DNA of 64,000 nt from an uncultured Bacillota bacterium (GCA_949293555.1 CASFDV010000001.1:138590-202589), one strand, 5' to 3'; positions 8,012 through 15,279 are shown, numbered from the stretch's first letter. A program made the numbers and translations. The notes: generated from the sequence alone by a model not told the origin.

Positions 8012-8995
8012 TTACTTCAGGCGGCCACCCTCTCGAAGGGCGGAAAGAAGCCTTTCTTCCTTAATGGAAACCTTAGAAAGGAACGTCTTGCCCCTGAGAG
8101 GGGCGAGCACGCCATCGACGTTCCCGAAGGACAGGGAACGCGCCCGCAGGAACTGATGCTCCCACCCATAGCGCTCCTTGAACTCCTTGTTAAGCGCGAA
8201 ATCCCCGTACTTCGCGTCTCCTACGATCGGATTTCCAATGTAGGCCATATGCACGCGGATTTGATGTGTGCGTCCTGTGATAATCCTGCATTCTACGAGC
8301 GAAACTTCGGAAAATGGCTCGATTACCCGATAAATGGTCTTCGCGCTCTTCGCACCCTCGGAAAGGGAGGCAACCTTCACGAAACCATGCTTCTCATCCT
8401 TAAGAAGAGGAACCTCCACCGTCCCTTCCCTAGGAGAAGGAGTTCCTTTCACTAGCGCGAGATATACCTTCTCCACCTCTTCCTTCTCCTGGAACAAGGC
8501 GGTCAGCGCCTTGAGCCCGCGATCGGTCTTCCCGAAACAAACGAGTCCTCCGGTGTTCCTGTCGAGGCGATGGGCAGGGGAAGGGGTGAAGCCCTCCTCG
8601 CCCTTATATGAGCCCTCATGCATCAGGTGCGCGAGGACGGCCCTTGCGAGCGTGTTCGCGCTGCCCTTGCTATCCCCCATGACAAGAAGCCCGCTCGGCT
8701 TGTCCACGATCAGGAGGTCGTCGTCCTCATAGACGATCGGATAGGGAAGCTCACGCGGCAGGACGGCGTCCCTCTTCCTTTTGAAGTCCGCAAGCTGCTC
8801 CTCGGTCACGTAGAGCCTGACCTTGTCCCCCGACGACAGGACATAGTCCTCCTTCTCCCAATGGCCGTTCACCTTCACGTCCTTCTTGCGGAACAGCCTG
8901 TATATGAAAGACAGGGGGGCCTCGCGAAGGTATGCCTTCACGAACTTCAGGAGACGCTGCCCTTCGGAGGAAGGGCGGACCTCGACTTCCAGCAT
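8012..8995 (-). CDS. RluA-family pseudouridine synthase (RluD/RluC-like)
   Basis: Converts specific uridines in 23S rRNA to pseudouridine. An N-terminal S4-like RNA-binding domain (about residues 12-75) precedes the RluA catalytic domain, with catalytic Asp in HRLDRNTGGLV and the later GRTHQIRVH motif. It has 327 residues. The ATG at 8995 follows TATACT by 6 nt, so the message is probably leaderless; the longer in-frame extension would run through the promoter. The basic RKKDVKVNG segment in the S4 domain favours the RluC/RluD type over tRNA enzymes. Target uridines cannot be assigned. Confidence 0.88.
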   Translation of the reverse strand: MLEVEVRPSSEGQRLLKFVKAYLREAPLSFIYRLFRKKDVKVNGHWEKEDYVLSSGDKVRLYVTEEQLADFKRKRDAVLPRELPYPIVYEDDDLLIVDKPSGLLVMGDSKGSANTLARAVLAHLMHEGSYKGEEGFTPSPAHRLDRNTGGLVCFGKTDRGLKALTALFQEKEEVEKVYLALVKGTPSPREGTVEVPLLKDEKHGFVKVASLSEGAKSAKTIYRVIEPFSEVSLVECRIITGRTHQIRVHMAYIGNPIVGDAKYGDFALNKEFKERYGWEHQFLRARSLSFGNVDGVLAPLRGKTFLSKVSIKEERLLSALREGGRLK

Positions 8996-9001
8996 GGGGA
9001 A

Positions 9002-9007
9002 AGTATA
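9002..9007 (-). promoter_or_regulatory. -10 box of RluD-like gene, leaderless geometry
   Basis: TATACT on the minus strand stands 6 nt before the ATG at 8995. It is back to back with the tRNA-Ser promoter (9019-9047). Confidence 0.55.
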
Positions 9008-9018
9008 GACGTTCGCGG

Positions 9019-9047
9019 TTGAAGAGAGCACGGGCGCGCCCTATAAT
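9019..9047 (+). promoter_or_regulatory. Promoter of tRNA-Ser
   Basis: TTGAAG (9019-9024) and TATAAT (9042-9047) are separated by exactly 17 bp. The palindrome GGGCGCGCCC (9032-9041) abuts the -10 box. The tRNA begins 14 bp after the -10 box. Confidence 0.8.
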
Positions 9048-9060
9048 CCGCGTGCCCCAC

Positions 9061-9151
9061 GGAGGAATACCCAAGAGGCCGAAGGGGCGGGCTTGGAAAG
9101 CTCGTAGGCTCTTAACCGGGCGCAAGGGTTCGAATCCCTTTTCCTCCGCCA
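9061..9151 (+). tRNA. tRNA-Ser(GGA)
   Basis: The acceptor stem GGAGGAA/TTCCTCC, the anticodon loop TTGGAAA (anticodon GGA), a long variable arm typical of serine tRNAs, the T-stem AAGGG/CCCTT with TTCGAAT, and an encoded CCA all fold correctly. It is transcribed from its own promoter and ends at a terminator. Confidence 0.95.
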
Positions 9152-9159
9152 GGACGATT

Positions 9160-9184
9160 GCCCAGCCGGAAGGCTGGGTTTTCT
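9160..9184 (+). terminator. Terminator after tRNA-Ser
   Basis: Stem CCCAGCC/GGCTGGG with a GGAA tetraloop, followed by TTTTCT. Confidence 0.8.
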
Positions 9185-9198
9185 CTACCTTTACATAT

Positions 9199-9226
9199 GG
9201 AAAAGGCAGGGACGAGCCCTGCCTGA
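9199..9226 (-). terminator. Terminator of the 10537-9242 gene group
   Basis: On the minus strand GGCAGGG/CCCTGCC form a stem with a CTCGT loop followed by TTTTCC, just after the stop of the 122-residue membrane protein gene. Confidence 0.75.
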
Positions 9227-9241
9227 GCGGCTTTCGGAACC

Positions 9242-9610
9242 CTATTCCGCGTTAGGGGAAGGAACCTTTTCCGCGTCTGGGGCGGCCTCTCCCTCCTCCT
9301 CAAGGATGCGCTTCCTCTGCTCGCGGCGGATGACGCGCTCCTTCTCGCGGTCAGCCTTGCTGGCGAAGTAGGAGAGGAAGATCGCGGCGATGAGCGCGGC
9401 CGCGATCACGAGGATCGCCCCGGCCCACGTGAAGGAAAGGCGGAAGATTCCCTCGAAGTAGCTCTCGCTACCGGAGAGGAAGTTCTCGGAAGCCTTGACC
9501 GGGAGATAGTCGGCGACGATGCCGAGGATCGCGAGGACGATGCCGGTCAGCCCGACGATCGAGCTGAGGACGATCCAGACGATCTCCCACTTTGAGACGG
9601 TCTTCTTCAT
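9242..9610 (-). CDS. Small two-helix membrane protein, unknown
   Basis: A 122-residue protein with two predicted transmembrane helices (about residues 10-35 and 55-82) and a highly charged C-terminal tail (KADREKERVIRREQRKR, then acidic). I do not recognise a family. The start has AAGGGGC upstream and lies 9 nt after the stop of the previous gene, and a terminator follows, so it is the last gene of an operon with the 305-residue protein and probably the HAD phosphatase. Confidence 0.65.
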   Translation of the reverse strand: MKKTVSKWEIVWIVLSSIVGLTGIVLAILGIVADYLPVKASENFLSGSESYFEGIFRLSFTWAGAILVIAAALIAAIFLSYFASKADREKERVIRREQRKRILEEEGEAAPDAEKVPSPNAE

Positions 9611-9619
9611 AAATGCCCC

Positions 9620-10537
9620 TTACGCTTTCGGAAGGCCGGTCGCGGGGTCGATCTCGCTGGGCTCCTCGCCCTCGGTCTCGACAGGCTCCGCGGCAGGCTT
9701 CCCCGCGGCCTCCCGCTGGCGCCTCGCCTCCTCGACGTACTCCTTCCAGACGGGCTGGAAGGCCGCCCCGAAGGCGTCCTGGCTCTCGCGAAGCAGGGCG
9801 TTCAGGGAGTCGGTGAGCTGCTGCATGACGGTCCGCCAGTTGGACCCGGCGGGCATGTCGCGCTTCCCGGTCATGTAGTCCAGGACGCGGAAGACGTGGT
9901 CCTCGACGTCCTTGTAGCGGACGTCGGTCACGCGCCCCATGTCGCGGATGGTGCGGAGAGAGCGGGCGACGTGCCCGATGTCGGCGCTGATGAAGTTGGC
10001 GGAAGGGTTCGGCTGCCCCTTGGCCTCGTTCATGGCGGCGTTGTAGTCGTTGAAGAGGGCCATGAGGCGATCGGAAAGGGTGAGGAGGGCGACGGAACGG
10101 TAGAAGCGTTCCTCGGCCTTGTCGAGGGCGACGCCTTCGGAGACGTCGATGTTCTTCGCGCGGCAGTCGCGGATGAGGCTCTGGACCATCATCTCGACGT
10201 TCTCGTGGACGGGGATGACGGCCTCGAAGATGGCGATCGCCTGGGCGACATCGACGCGAAGCCCGTCATCGGCGGCGCGCACGATCGTGGAATCCTCCCC
10301 ATAGATCTCGTCGATGAGCTTCTGGATCATCTCCTTCAGCTTCTCCCCGGCCTCGCCGGAGTTCTCGATGGTGTTGTGGAGGACGGTCCTGGCGTTGAAC
10401 TCGTTGAGGATGATCTTCTTCTTGTTCTCGTAGGCCTGGACGCTATGGGAGTCGCGCTTCAGCGCGTACTCGAGCGTGTCGCGGACGGCGCTCTTGAAGT
10501 TGACGAGGTTGACGATTGCTGCGGTCTGAGGATTCAT
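9620..10537 (-). CDS. Alpha-helical protein of unknown function
   Basis: A 305-residue soluble-looking protein, rich in predicted helices and with few glycine turns, ending in an acidic Pro/Glu-rich tail. No signal peptide or membrane segment is seen. Its ATG overlaps the stop of the upstream HAD gene (ATGA), so translation is probably coupled. I do not recognise the family and assign no function. The neighbouring membrane protein could be its partner, but that rests only on position. Confidence 0.65.
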   Translation of the reverse strand: MNPQTAAIVNLVNFKSAVRDTLEYALKRDSHSVQAYENKKKIILNEFNARTVLHNTIENSGEAGEKLKEMIQKLIDEIYGEDSTIVRAADDGLRVDVAQAIAIFEAVIPVHENVEMMVQSLIRDCRAKNIDVSEGVALDKAEERFYRSVALLTLSDRLMALFNDYNAAMNEAKGQPNPSANFISADIGHVARSLRTIRDMGRVTDVRYKDVEDHVFRVLDYMTGKRDMPAGSNWRTVMQQLTDSLNALLRESQDAFGAAFQPVWKEYVEEARRQREAAGKPAAEPVETEGEEPSEIDPATGLPKA

Positions 10538-11430
10538 TCGGGATTCCCTTCTTTTTCTCCGGCTTGGTGGCCTGGGCCTTGCTCCGCCGGCGGGTAGACA
10601 TAGGCCTCGAGGTCAGATACGCGCGCGATGATGTGCCGGGCGTGCTTCTTCACAGGCTCGCGCGCGTGCGCCATGCAGAAGCTTTGTTCTTTATACGCTT
10701 CGAACATCGAGATGTCATTCCCGGAATCGCCCACGACGATAAGGCATTCGGGCGGAAGGCCGATGTGATCGAGGTAGAGGGCGATGCCCTCGCGCTTGCT
10801 CGCGCCCTTGGCGGTGATCTCGATCGCCTGGTCGCTCCAGCTGAACTCAAAGTCAGGATAGCGCTCCCGGAGGATCTTGTTCACCTCCTTGGCGACCTCG
10901 GCGGCCTTTCCGAAGGCGCCGAAGATGAACATCGCCTTGTAGACGTCCCCGGTGTCGATCTCCTCGTCAAATACCTCGTCGCTCCAGACGACGGGCTCGC
11001 GATAGGTGCCGTTCGTGTACGTATAGACGTTGTAGATGGCGCGGTTGAAGGCGCTCACGGAGCTGCGCGGGATGACCATGTTCCGGTGCTTGCAGAAAAG
11101 CATCGGGATCTTCACCGGGAACTCCTTCCGGACCTCCTCGTACATCCTCCGGAAGGCCGCGGGAGGGAGGGTGAGGTCCTGGAGGAGGCGGCCCCCCGCT
11201 ACGACGAAGGCGCCGTTGCAGCCGACGCAGTCGAGCTCTTTCCCGAGCTTCCTCCCGAGCTTCTCCGCGTATAGCCTCGTCCGCCCGGTGACAAGGAGGA
11301 AATGCCCGCCGTCCCCCAGGAAGCGTTCGACGAAGCGCTCGTTCTCGCGCGGAATCATGGCGAGACGTTTCTTCGGGTAGAAGAGCGTCCCGTCCAAATC
11401 GCAGGCAATGACGCGTCGGCTCTGGTCCAT
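10534..11430 (-). CDS. HAD-superfamily phosphatase (Cof-like)
   Basis: A 298-residue HAD hydrolase. Motif I CDLDGTLFYPKK is at the N-terminus, motif II LLVTGRTRLY follows, a large alpha/beta cap fills the middle, and motif IV VVGDSGNDISMF is near residue 225. This pattern is the Cof/sucrose-phosphate-phosphatase class; the substrate is unknown. The ATG stands 6 nt behind TAGAAT, itself inside the last codons of the upstream zeta-like gene, so it may have a leaderless transcript as well as read-through. The C-terminus is Pro/Gly-rich and probably disordered. Confidence 0.8.
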   Translation of the reverse strand: MDQSRRVIACDLDGTLFYPKKRLAMIPRENERFVERFLGDGGHFLLVTGRTRLYAEKLGRKLGKELDCVGCNGAFVVAGGRLLQDLTLPPAAFRRMYEEVRKEFPVKIPMLFCKHRNMVIPRSSVSAFNRAIYNVYTYTNGTYREPVVWSDEVFDEEIDTGDVYKAMFIFGAFGKAAEVAKEVNKILRERYPDFEFSWSDQAIEITAKGASKREGIALYLDHIGLPPECLIVVGDSGNDISMFEAYKEQSFCMAHAREPVKKHARHIIARVSDLEAYVYPPAEQGPGHQAGEKEGNPE

Positions 11431-11434
11431 CGCC

Positions 11435-11968
11435 TCATTCTACCAAATCAAGAGAAAAGGGAAGGGGGCCTAGCCCTTCCGCCTCCCTCTTGAGCGAGAC
11501 GATCGCTTCCAGCATGTCCTCTTCCTTTGTCTCCCCTGGCTCGAGGACCGCGCGGATGCGGGTCGTCTTGAAGTTGGTGACGAGGAAGACCAGGGAAAGG
11601 CAAGGGAGGGCGAGGGCGAGGCCCTTGTACGTATGGCGGTAGCTTTCCTCGATGGCATCTGGATCGAATGGCTTTTTCTCCACGACGGAACGGCCATGCC
11701 CCCGAAGGAGTGCGAGCGAGGATCCCGCGAAGAGGTAATACATCGTGATCCGATAGCCAAGGCCTTTGGCCTTCCGGAGAAGCTCCCTCGTCCTATCGTC
11801 CCTCTCATCCAGTTCGATGATCGAAGAAAAGGAGGAACGCGAGGCTATCCCTTCCCCAAGCTTCCGGAAAGGGAGGTCCAGCAGGAAGGACCGCCGATAG
11901 GCACGGGCGAAGCTCTTGCGTCCAGAGCACTCCCCTCCGGCGACGAGGATGATGCGGGGCGCGCTCAT
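11435..11968 (-). CDS. Zeta-toxin-like P-loop protein (candidate toxin)
   Basis: A 177-residue protein resembling the zeta/COG4185 kinase family: an N-terminal IILVAGG strand, then ECSGRKSFAR where AGxxGxGKSTFAR is usual, LLRKAKGLGYRITMYYL, and ESYRHTYKGL aligning with the RRYxRS region. The Walker A lysine is shifted or replaced (GRKS), so nucleotide binding may be altered or lost. The ATG overlaps the stop of the small upstream gene (ATGA), the classical antitoxin-toxin arrangement. Other readings are an orphan kinase or a decayed toxin. Family is moderately sure; toxicity is inference. Confidence 0.6.
   Translation of the reverse strand: MSAPRIILVAGGECSGRKSFARAYRRSFLLDLPFRKLGEGIASRSSFSSIIELDERDDRTRELLRKAKGLGYRITMYYLFAGSSLALLRGHGRSVVEKKPFDPDAIEESYRHTYKGLALALPCLSLVFLVTNFKTTRIRAVLEPGETKEEDMLEAIVSLKREAEGLGPLPFSLDLVE
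11437..11442 (-). promoter_or_regulatory. -10 box of HAD gene, leaderless geometry
   Basis: TAGAAT on the minus strand stands 6 nt before the ATG at 11430 and overlaps the stop codon of the zeta-like gene. Confidence 0.4.
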
Positions 11969-12249
11969 ATGCCCTTCCTTTCCACTTTCTCGCGATGGCC
12001 GTTCCGGTACTCGCGGACGATGGAGTTCCCCTCGGCGAAGGCTACGGACGTCCCGGCATCGAAGCATTCCCTCCTTGCCCTCTGGAACATCTCGTCCCGT
12101 TCCTCCCCGGCCATCCCTAGCAAATGGCTGCGAAACTTGGGGGAATCCTCCCCGCCAAGGTATTCCGTCCTTAGCCTTCCTCCCTCCCTCCAGACGAGGT
12201 AATAGTAGTCGTGGCCGTTGATGACCTTCCGCGACAATGTCTTCCCCAT
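11965..12249 (-). CDS. Small protein, candidate antitoxin of the zeta-like gene
   Basis: A 94-residue protein. The N-terminal half reads like DYYYLVWREGGRLRTEYLG and the C-terminal part contains GNSIVREYRNGHREKVE, a pattern reminiscent of antitoxins next to COG4185-type toxins. It precedes the zeta-like gene with an ATGA overlap. Its promoter is leaderless (TATAAT, 6 nt, ATG) and overlaps a 9-9-9 palindrome, as expected for autoregulation. I do not recognise a DNA-binding motif with confidence. Antitoxin status is inferred from size, order, overlap and operator. Confidence 0.55.
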   Translation of the reverse strand: MGKTLSRKVINGHDYYYLVWREGGRLRTEYLGGEDSPKFRSHLLGMAGEERDEMFQRARRECFDAGTSVAFAEGNSIVREYRNGHREKVERKGI

Positions 12250-12255
12250 AGAGGC

Positions 12256-12285
12256 ATTATAACAACATTTCTCGTTTGTTGTTAT
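12256..12285 (-). promoter_or_regulatory. Promoter and palindromic operator of the candidate toxin-antitoxin pair
   Basis: The arms ATAACAACA (12259-12267) and TGTTGTTAT (12277-12285) are perfect inverted repeats separated by 9 bp. The left arm overlaps the minus-strand TATAAT (12261-12256), which is 6 nt before the start at 12249. Bound protein would block initiation. Confidence 0.6.
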
Positions 12286-12296
12286 TCGATGAATAC

Positions 12297-12320
12297 AGGA
12301 AAAGGCACCTTCCGGTGCCT
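12297..12320 (-). terminator. Terminator of hpf
   Basis: On the minus strand AGGCACC/GGTGCCT with a GGAA loop is followed by TTTTCC, 17 bp after the hpf stop. Confidence 0.8.
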
Positions 12321-12336
12321 CTCCAAAGCCTAGTCT

Positions 12337-12891
12337 CTAGGCAAGCCTGTTCTGAACCTGGATGACGCCGTAGCCGCCGTCGAGCCGCTTGTAGGCGATC
12401 GAGATCTGCTCGTCGTCGGAGTCGAGGTAGACGAAGAAGGTATGGCCGAGCGCGTCCATGCGGGTGATGGCGTCGTCGAGCGTCATCGGCTCGAGGTAGA
12501 TGCTCTTGGTGCGGACGACTTCCTCCGCATCCTCGCTTTCCGCCTCTTCCTCGATGCTCTGGAGGGCGAGGAGCTTGCCGAGGCCGATCGCCCCGTTATG
12601 CCCCCTCTCCATCCTGGTCTTGAGACGTCTCATCTGGTCCTCGAGCTTGTCGACGGCGAGGTCGACGGCGGCGTAGAGGTCGTTGTTCCTCACTTCCGTC
12701 CGGAAGTCCATCTCCTTGGTGAAGATGGTGATCTCGACCTTCGCACCGACCTTGTAGGACTGGACGACCGCGCGGCAAAGGACGTCGTCCTTGATCACGA
12801 AGTATTTTTCCATCCTGCCCAGCTTGTCCTGGATGTAGGCCGAAATGGAATCGGTCACCTCGATGTTCTTGCCGATGATCGTGTACTTCAT
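12337..12891 (-). CDS. hpf: Long-form ribosome hibernation promoting factor
   Basis: Dimerises 70S ribosomes into inactive 100S particles during starvation. The N-terminal HPF/RaiA domain (about residues 1-100, starting MKYTIIGKNIEVTD) binds the decoding centre. The C-terminal S30AE domain (about residues 125-184, with PMTLDDAITRMDALGH) mediates dimerisation. The 184 residues are typical of the long form in Bacillota. The start has GGGGAG upstream and a leader of about 40 nt. A near-perfect cre palindrome at 12968-12981 lies just upstream of the promoter, suggesting carbon-catabolite control. Confidence 0.93.
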   Translation of the reverse strand: MKYTIIGKNIEVTDSISAYIQDKLGRMEKYFVIKDDVLCRAVVQSYKVGAKVEITIFTKEMDFRTEVRNNDLYAAVDLAVDKLEDQMRRLKTRMERGHNGAIGLGKLLALQSIEEEAESEDAEEVVRTKSIYLEPMTLDDAITRMDALGHTFFVYLDSDDEQISIAYKRLDGGYGVIQVQNRLA

Positions 12892-12931
12892 GCGTGTTCT
12901 CCCCGGGGGAAATCCCCCTTTCTGTGCCTAT

Positions 12932-12937
12932 ATTTTA
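12932..12937 (-). promoter_or_regulatory. -10 box of hpf
   Basis: TAAAAT on the minus strand, about 40 nt before the hpf start. The -35 region is weak, which fits a regulated promoter. Confidence 0.4.
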
Positions 12938-12967
12938 GGGCAAGTCGGCAGGAATGGAAGGGCATGG

Positions 12968-12981
12968 GGTAAGCGCTTACA
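12968..12981. promoter_or_regulatory. cre-like operator upstream of hpf
   Basis: GGTAAGCGCTTACA matches the catabolite-response consensus TGTAAGCGCTTACA at 13 of 14 positions and contains the 12-bp perfect palindrome GTAAGCGCTTAC. It sits between the metK stop and the hpf promoter. Confidence 0.55.
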
Positions 12982-12995
12982 ATTCCTTGCCTCAA

Positions 12996-14174
12996 TTAAG
13001 CCTTCCGAAAGAAATCCTTAAGGGCCTCCGCCTTGTCCAGCCGTTCCCACGGAAGGTCGAGGTCCGGCCTCCCGAAGGCGCCGTAGACGCTCGTCGGGCG
13101 ATAGTGCACTCCCTTTCTGAGTCCGAGGGAGTCGATGATCATCCCTGGCCTGCAATCGAAGAAGCGGGAGATGGCGGCAAGGATCTTCTCGTCGGAAACG
13201 TGCGCTGTCCCGAATGTCGAGATGCCGATCCCCATGGGCTCGCTCATGCCGATCGCATAGCTGAGCTGCACCTCGAGCCGCTCGGCGGCGCCTGCCGCGA
13301 CGAGGTTCTTGGCAATGTAGCGCGCGTAGTAGGAGGCGCTCCGGTCGACCTTGCTCGGATCCTTCCCAGAGAAGGCGCCCCCGCCGTGCCGGGAGGCACC
13401 TCCGTAGGTATCGACGATGAGCTTCCTGCCGGTAAGGCCGGTGTCCCCGGCAGGCCCGCCCGTGACAAAGCGGCCCGTAGGGTTCACAAACCACTGGAAA
13501 TCGCCTTCTTCGCCGAAGGAGGCGAGGACCGGGACCATGATCTTCTCATGGACGAAGGCCCGGAACTCGTCGATGTCGGCCTCAGGGTCGTGCTGGCACG
13601 ACATGAGAACCTTGCCGACCCTGGGATGGGCGGGATCCTGGTAGTCGACGGTCACCTGGCTTTTCATGTCGGGACGGGCATGAGGGAAAAGCCCCTCCTT
13701 CCGCATCTCGCTCGCCCGCCTCACGAGCTTCTGGGCGATGGAATGGGGAAGGGGCATGTAGCCTTCCGTCTCGTTCGTCGCGTAGCCGAACATGATGCCC
13801 TGGTCCCCGGCGCCCATGTCCTCGGGACGGGCGCGCTCGACCCCGAGGGCGATGTCGGGCGACTGTTCCTTGACCCGGACGTCGATCTTGCAGCTGTCGC
13901 AGCCGATCCCGAGCTCCGGCGAGACATACCCGATCCCCCGAAGGACGTCCCTGGCGACTTGCTCGTAGTCTACATGGACGCCCCGGCCGCTCATCTCGCC
14001 GCCGATAAGGATGTATTCCGTGGTCGCGAACACCTCGTAGGCGACGTGCGCCTCCTTGTCCTGGCGGAGCGCCTCGTCCAGAAGGGCGTCGGCGATCTGG
14101 TCGCAGACCTTGTCCGGATGCCCCTCGCCCACGGCCTCGCTCGTGAGCGTGTTATAGCGAATCGTTCTTTCCAT
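12996..14174 (-). CDS. metK: S-adenosylmethionine synthetase
   Basis: Makes S-adenosylmethionine from methionine and ATP. Present are the substrate loop TSEAVGEGHPDKVCDQI, the GAGDQGIMFGY hexapeptide region, the GGAFSGKDPSKVDRS P-loop-like motif and the C-terminal FGRPD segment. It has 392 residues, a normal length. The ATG at 14174 has GAAGGAGG; earlier in-frame starts fall in the structured leader and are rejected. A 160-nt leader with a four-way-junction fold lies between TATACT (14340-14335) and the start, suggesting feedback control by SAM. Confidence 0.96.
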   Translation of the reverse strand: MERTIRYNTLTSEAVGEGHPDKVCDQIADALLDEALRQDKEAHVAYEVFATTEYILIGGEMSGRGVHVDYEQVARDVLRGIGYVSPELGIGCDSCKIDVRVKEQSPDIALGVERARPEDMGAGDQGIMFGYATNETEGYMPLPHSIAQKLVRRASEMRKEGLFPHARPDMKSQVTVDYQDPAHPRVGKVLMSCQHDPEADIDEFRAFVHEKIMVPVLASFGEEGDFQWFVNPTGRFVTGGPAGDTGLTGRKLIVDTYGGASRHGGGAFSGKDPSKVDRSASYYARYIAKNLVAAGAAERLEVQLSYAIGMSEPMGIGISTFGTAHVSDEKILAAISRFFDCRPGMIIDSLGLRKGVHYRPTSVYGAFGRPDLDLPWERLDKAEALKDFFRKA

Positions 14175-14225
14175 GCTTCCTCCTTCGGGCAAAGACGCCG
14201 CCCCGGCGGAGGGAACATTCCCTCG

Positions 14226-14318
14226 GGCATCGTTCCGGCGGGGGCCGGCTGGGCGGAGCACTTACCTCCTGGAGGAGTTGCTAGGCGGCCATTCGCCCGG
14301 GACCGCCTTCTGGATGCC
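14226..14318 (-). promoter_or_regulatory. Candidate divergent SAM-I-clan riboswitch before metK
   Basis: Read on the minus strand, P1 is GGCATC (14318-14313) with GATGCC (14231-14226). P2 is GGCGGTC (14307-14301) with GGCCGCC (14290-14284). Then comes TAGCAA, P3 CTCC (14277-14274) with GGAG (14269-14266), and P4 CCGGC (14248-14244) with GCCGG (14239-14235). The P2 loop GGGCG (14298-14294) can pair with CGCCC (14255-14251) after P3. This is the SAM-I layout, including the GCAAC junction and a pseudoknot to J3/4, but primary sequence differs from the known class. Ligand is inferred from the metK context. Confidence 0.55.
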
Positions 14319-14334
14319 TTTCTTCGTAAGCGGG

Positions 14335-14340
14335 AGTATA
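14335..14340 (-). promoter_or_regulatory. -10 box of metK
   Basis: TATACT on the minus strand, about 16 nt before the first paired base of the leader fold. Confidence 0.5.
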
Positions 14341-14395
14341 GCGGGATAGCCTTCCGGAAGGAACAAGAAAAGCGATCCCTTGCGGGACCGCTTCC

Positions 14396-14668
14396 TCACT
14401 CGCCGAGGATTTCCTTCCGGATCGCCTGGCTCAGCTGGTCGGGGCAGCTCGTTGCCTTCGTCCTCGAGCCGCGACATTCCACTCCGGAGAGAAGGTCCGC
14501 GACCTCGCGTACGTCCCTTCCCTTGAGAAGCCTCCCGATCCCGCGGAGATTCCCCTGGCAGCCGCCCTCGACCTCGAAGGAGAGGATCTTCCCCTCCTCG
14601 TCGATCGCCATGCGCATCTTCCTTGAGCAGACGTCCTTGGGCTGGAACTCGTAGGTTCCGGCTTTCAC
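14396..14668 (-). CDS. TSCPD-domain protein (TIGR03905-like)
   Basis: A 90-residue protein with the TSCPD domain found alone in many Bacillota and at the C-terminus of some ribonucleotide reductases. The defining features are CSRKM near the N-terminus, the GGCQGNLRGI loop, VECRGSRTKATSCPDQL and four conserved cysteines suited to metal binding. The start is GTG overlapping the TGA of pduL (GTGA), so translation is coupled. The cellular role of the stand-alone family is not established. Confidence 0.85.
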   Translation of the reverse strand: MKAGTYEFQPKDVCSRKMRMAIDEEGKILSFEVEGGCQGNLRGIGRLLKGRDVREVADLLSGVECRGSRTKATSCPDQLSQAIRKEILGE

Positions 14669-15279
14669 CGGACGATCTCCCCGTAGATCTCCCCGACGGC
14701 GTTGCTGGCGTTGCTCTCGTCCGTGTCGATGTGCATGGCCAAGGCGAACTTCGCGCTCACGCGCACCACGACGTCGTCGAAGATCGTCTTCCTTCCCTCG
14801 CCGGGGACGAGCACCTTGACGATGTCCCCGTTCTTCACGCCGAACTCCTCGGCGTCCTCCGGGGTCATGTGGATGTGGCGCTTGGCGATGATGAGCCCTT
14901 CCTTGAGGTCGAGCCTTCTCCCGTTGAGGGGATTGACGATCGCGATCGGGGCGCTCCCTGCCGTATCCCCGCTCTCGCGGACGGGCGCCTTCGCGCCAAG
15001 CGTCCTCGCGTCGGTCGCGCTCACCTCGATCTGATCGCCCTTCCTCACGGGGCCGAGGATCGAGACGCCGGCGATCTTCCTCTCCTTCCCGGTCTTGGGA
15101 TTGACGGGGCCGACGAGGTCGAGCCTGGTGCTGGTGACGTACTGGCCGGGCTGGCTGAGCGCCTTCCTCTCCTCCAGGACGAAATGCTCGCCTTCCTCCA
15201 TCCCCATCAGGTAGTCGAGCGACTCCTGCGTAAGGTGGATGTGGCGGGCGCTGGTCTCGACAAGAATCATCTTGGACAT
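14665..15279 (-). CDS. pduL: Phosphate propanoyltransferase
   Basis: A PduL-type phosphotransacylase exchanging CoA and phosphate on acetyl or propionyl groups. The paired barrel motifs SARHIHL (N-terminal) and KRHIHMTPEDAEEFG (middle) supply the zinc-binding histidines, and MHIDTDESNA is near the C-terminus. At 204 residues it lacks an obvious microcompartment-targeting N-terminal peptide, and no shell genes are nearby, so a general acetate role is likelier than propanediol use. A TATAAT at 15319-15314 is probably its promoter. Only a weak ribosome-binding site is visible. Confidence 0.9.
   Translation of the reverse strand: MSKMILVETSARHIHLTQESLDYLMGMEEGEHFVLEERKALSQPGQYVTSTRLDLVGPVNPKTGKERKIAGVSILGPVRKGDQIEVSATDARTLGAKAPVRESGDTAGSAPIAIVNPLNGRRLDLKEGLIIAKRHIHMTPEDAEEFGVKNGDIVKVLVPGEGRKTIFDDVVVRVSAKFALAMHIDTDESNASNAVGEIYGEIVR

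Noticed and set aside
11435-11968. Zeta-like gene called a pseudogene because of the altered P-loop
   Set aside because: The frame is intact, translationally coupled and under an apparently regulated promoter. The altered motif alone does not show loss of function.
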